64,000 bases of DNA from Hydractinia symbiolongicarpus (taxonomy: Eukaryota > Cnidaria > Hydrozoa > Anthoathecata > Hydractiniidae). The DNA lies in contig NC_079883.1 of NCBI RefSeq assembly GCF_029227915.1, positions 3,658,001 through 3,722,000 of the forward strand, given 5' to 3'. Below are positions 60,104 through 64,000 of this stretch, in pieces. The notes beneath the pieces are model-generated. The model worked only from the letters and a program-made list of their open reading frames with translations, did not search any database and had not been told where the DNA came from. The translations under genes were made by a program, and so were the position numbers. Each line of letters opens with the position of its first letter. The stretch's first letter is position 1.

Positions 60104-60479
60104 AATAATAACTTGAAGAAAAAATTTCCCTTATGAAGTGTCTGGGGAATATCATTACAGTCAAGTTTCATCGCCCAAAACAAATATTTTCAAATTTACA
60201 GATAATTAGTACCGCGATAAATGATTACCCTAAGGTCTAAGTGCTGACCTTTTGTAAGCATCCGCAGAATTCCGTCAGTCGCCAACTAATAATTTCTCTT
60301 ATAGCGTTGAACTTTTTTTTAAAATTCATATTTGGTTCCTAATGTTTTCTTCATAAACGAGTTTAATAGAAGAACTTAAGAAAAATCGACGATTCCAAGA
60401 TTTCAGTCTGTATTGATTGATCCTTATACAGTTTCATTCTCTTTATGCTTGAAATGTATTTTACTGCGCAAAATATATA

Positions 60480-60614
<135 letters not shown>

Positions 60615-60831
60615 GATTCTGTTTCACGAAACATTTGTTAAAATTTGGCAAAATTTTACTGCTTCAGTGGTTTGTGATAAGTCATTAGCAATAACGTTAA
60701 TTTACTTGGGAGAGGAATTTTAAATTTAATTGAATGAATTCCGATGTCAAGTTTACCAAAAATGGTTGGAATGTCTCTGCGGTTTTAACATTCTTGTAAT
60801 TCACTTCGATGAAACGTTTTTAGGGCCGTCG

Positions 60832-60985
60832 ACACTAGGAGAGGGGGCCGTGAAAGTTTATTTTTTGCGCATGGAAGTATAAATTCTTAAAATGTCCTCT
60901 GATTCGTCTAAAGACTTAATAATAATGGGTCAACAAAATATTGCCCCCTACCTCCCTTTTATTTCTGTGTCGATAGCTCTGGTTT
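60832..60985. mobile_element. Possible MITE related to the 24.3-kb element
   Basis: AGGGCCGTCGACAC on the left matches the GGGGCCGTCGACAAAC end of the 24291-24684 element in part. The right side has GTGTCGATAGCTCT, its approximate complement, next to CCCCCTACCTCCC, which faces GGAGAGGGGG. The ends are imperfect. Confidence 0.35.
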
Positions 60986-61116
60986 TCACGATTAGAGAAA
61001 TATTAATTGTTTTTGTTACTTCAGATTAAAATCGATTCTTAGTAATCCTTTGACTTGAAATAAAGGAGGTTGAATTACAAATAAAATTTCTTCTCTCTTG
61101 GAAATTGATTATTAAC

Positions 61117-61186
61117 TAATCCTCATACCCAGCCTCTTTGTATGTTTTTCCGCCTTTCGAAAAAAGAGTCCTGGGAATAAGGTTCA
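61117..61186. mobile_element. Short foldback element, same family as 46057
   Basis: TAATCCTCATACCCAG faces CTGGGAATAAGGTT; interior also partly complementary (GCCTCTTT against AAAAGAGTC). Confidence 0.45.
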
Positions 61187-62453
61187 ATAGAGATTCAAAA
61201 AAGACTGAAACTATTTTTTCGCGTCAAATTGATTTCGACATCAGTACAAATATGTGGAATTTGTGCTGTCAGTGCAAAAAATAAATTTGACTCACCTTTT
61301 CAACTCCTTGTTAATCCGTATCTAACTAATGGTACAAGTAAAATGGGATCTCTCTATCGTGAAAAAAAGCTTCACTCCCTTTTTTGTCTACATTCTTTCT
61401 TTATCTCGACTTTTTTTTTGATTTAAAGTACAAGTTATCCCTTACCTTGTTAGTTTAAGATAAGTCCACTGTAGTCCTCAAATAATTTTACGCGAAGTTG
61501 ATTTTGGTATATTCTGATCCGGAAAAAGGCTAAAAACTATTTTGGATTCAAATGTCTAGGTGCATGGTAATCTGAAAATGCTATATAAAAATGTCTTCAT
61601 CCTTATTTTTTCGTCAACAGAAAACTATATTTTTGTATGGTCAGCCTTAATTTGTTCTTATTTTGTTATTTTGCAGCACAGATTTCACAGAATCACAAAA
61701 ATTGACTCCGTGAAAATTTCTACCTTAAAAGATGCATATCCCTATTTTTTTGTTATGGGGTTATTTCGGAAAAAAAAATATGAGTTAATTTCAGCCTTCC
61801 CTTATTCTTATTTTGTTCTTTTTTTCATCCATTTCCAGCCTTATTGTTATTATATTATTGTTCAAAGAATGTACCCTGGTCTTCAAATACCATTCACTGG
61901 CAACCTTCACTAAAATATCATGGTTGTTTTTGTTCACTGTTTTAAGTAAACAAAACAACATCAAACAAAAAGATCTTCAGCATCGTTTAAAAAGATGGCA
62001 GATATTATTGTAGATATCCTTCTGTTGTCTTTAGCAAAAATCAGTTTCAATGAAAGAATCAGTAAAGTCAGGTTATCAAGAAATACAAAATTCATTTCGT
62101 TGAAACTTTATTGAGATGTACATCTCTCAATGAACTAATTAAATCAGCACTTCGTTGCCAGTCCCTATGCGAGGAAGCTTTTACAGTTGATTCCTCTCAA
62201 ATAATCAACTTCTTTGTAACTCCAACTTCTTACTCCCTACCCTGGCACTTTCTTGGCCAAAAACACTCTCCAAATTTCTAATATTTCGGTGGAAAAACAT
62301 TGTAGGGGCCTTTGGCCGTTTCCTATCAGACTTTCTCTTCTTTAAAAAATCGTGAGATTCAGTCTCTGGTTTAATAAGTTTTTAATCAAAAGACGAATAA
62401 ATATTTGAAGTCACGGCACAAAGATGAACGCTACAAAGACCGTTTATACTTAG

Positions 62454-62580
62454 CACCATCCTTGATCCCAGGACCTGTTGTTTCTTTTTGCGTATCAGGG
62501 AAAAACGAACCTTTTTGTCAGATCTATCAATAAGCGCAGCGCCGATGAGAGACAAAAAGTCCTAGGGACAAGATTGGCCT
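62454..62580. mobile_element. Short foldback element, same family
   Basis: CCATCCTTGATCCCAGGAC faces GTCCTAGGGACAAGATTGG, about 127 bp in all. Confidence 0.5.
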
Positions 62581-62693
62581 AACACTACAGATACAAATAA
62601 CGTCGCTTCTTATGATTATCTGCGTAATGTTATAATGCCTCTTTTATCTTTTACAGCCAATTTTTCGGAAACCTTTTACACTTGAAAACTCGC

Positions 62694-62768
62694 AAACCTC
62701 GATACCGGGGCCTGTAGCGTTTTTTTATATGAGGATGATAAACTCTAAAGGCTCTGGGCTCGAGGTTG
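62694..62768. mobile_element. Short foldback element, same family
   Basis: AACCTCGATACCGGGGCC faces CTCTGGGCTCGAGGTT, 75 bp in all; the outer eight bases are exact complements. Confidence 0.5.
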
Positions 62769-63521
62769 AATAAATCGTTGTGTTTCTTTCGGTCAACGGC
62801 CATTTAAGTTTTGAGAGGCAACTGTTGTGTTCAGGGTTTTACCGAGACAAGGTGTATCGTCTTCCAACCTTAAGAACGCTAAGAATATTACACTGATCAA
62901 CGTGTCTGATTAACGTACACGCATTGAGAATTTCATTCCCTCTCTGAACAACAACCTGGCGTCGAGGGGAAAGCTTAACAATGAACTGATAATCTACAAA
63001 AAACATACAAGAATGAACCACAAGGCAAAAAAAACAAGCTTGAGCCTATCAACTTTTACCGCGAAGCAATTATTAATGCGGCGTCGGTGCCGTTAAAAAT
63101 GCATAAGACATTTGTTTACTATTTACAGATTTTATACTTTGTGCCTAACCTAACCTTTTACCCAATAATTTAATGTTTTAATTGTTGTATAAAGCAGCAT
63201 GTAGCTAAAGGCCATCTGTCAAATTCTTTTACAAATAGCAACAAACACGTGCCGCAGTACTAGCCAAAATACCTGTCCGCTTTTATCGGTGAAAAAAGAA
63301 CCTTAGGTTCCAGAAACTGCTTCTTTAACACCGATGCAAAAGCATCAACGTTATTTCATCCAGCATCGTAATTTTTTGGGGGGTCAAAACGTGGGCTTTC
63401 GAGTTACAAATGTTTTTAAAAAGAAAAAATGGTTTTGGTTGTTGGCTGAAATTTGTTCTTGAACGATCAAAATTTTCTGTTTCATCGAATTAGATTTTAA
63501 TGTTGCATGCATTTGAGTACA

Positions 63522-63569
63522 TTTGCACTCGGCACACAGCAGTAGTACTCTACGTGTGCCGAGTGCAAA
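63522..63569. repeat. Perfect 16-bp hairpin
   Basis: TTTGCACTCGGCACAC at 63522-63537 is exactly complementary to 63554-63569, with a 16-base loop. No flanking duplication is clear. Confidence 0.85.
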
Positions 63570-64000
63570 CGTATCCGGTGGACTGTGTTTCAATCAATGT
63601 TATTGCGAAAAAACATTTCTTTGAGGAAGAACTTTAACAGCTACAATTTTTTGACATGGGAGAACTTTTATCTGACGATTATTTGGGATAAAAGAGACAC
63701 AAGAGGGCATCTTTTATTCTAAATAATTGTTAAACCTTTAACTGGATCCTACATCAGCGAACAAGCTCTCAGGGCTTGCAACGAGCATTAGAATTATGAA
63801 ATGAGTGTTAATTGTAATTAAGGAGCCACCGTTCTTTGCCTTTTGATTAGAATCCATTAACTTATTCACACTACCAGCCCGCCATTAACTTTGGAATGTC
63901 CTATAAAAATGTGCGAATGAGAATATGGGGAAATATTTCAAGAATGATAAAAGGTTGGAAGTATTTGCTTCGGCCTTGTGAAACTTTTAGTTACTTCCTC

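Larger units (their letters stand above)
60986..64000. other. Right flank without recognised genes
   Basis: Apart from the foldback elements and the hairpin listed, I see no coding exon, RNA gene or ordered repeat. Short open frames here (for example 61560-61913) lack splice or family support. Confidence 0.4.

Overview
The window reads as animal nuclear DNA. It is AT-rich and intron-dense, with GT-AG splice sites, AATAAA signals and a heavy load of short non-autonomous transposons. The retrotransposon types, the transposase-derived helix-turn-helix protein at the right end and the intron-rich ancestral gene structures suggest a cnidarian, perhaps a medusozoan. This is inference from sequence style, not a database result.

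Left to right: (1) the 3' part of a plus-strand gene with 7 visible exons (133-7560), not firmly recognised, with a claudin/PMP22-like four-TM gene (1528-2226) nested antisense in its 4-kb intron. (2) A repeat-rich spacer to 9.8 kb. (3) A complete five-exon YIPF4 orthologue (9847-18929, 255 aa); its introns hold a 5'-truncated LINE, an RT fragment and a possible small two-TM antisense gene. (4) The 3' exon of a minus-strand class II aldolase/adducin-like protein (20683-21248). (5) A 24-exon KIF16B-type kinesin-3 gene (23898-43489, 1229 aa) whose reading frame stays in phase across every junction I placed. Its introns contain a Harbinger-like MITE, other MITEs, RT fragments, a tRNA-type SINE and a minisatellite. 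(6) About 14 kb without a coding exon I can support (43.5-57.6 kb). (7) A single-coding-exon gene (57687-59810, 707 aa) with three related helix-turn-helix-like modules, an AT-hook and a cysteine-rich tail, probably derived from a transposase DNA-binding region. (8) A gene-free right flank with a long (TA)n tract and several small foldback elements.

The genes do not form an operon or one pathway. Two belong to membrane traffic: YIPF4 (Golgi/ER) and KIF16B (endosome transport). The two observations I rank highest are that the kinesin ends in a CaaX box (CAIL) where the KIF16B family normally carries a PX domain, and that the right-end gene looks like a domesticated, internally triplicated transposase DNA-binding protein. 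A third is that a SINE and a LINE fragment in this window share a 3' tail, as expected for a parasite-partner pair.
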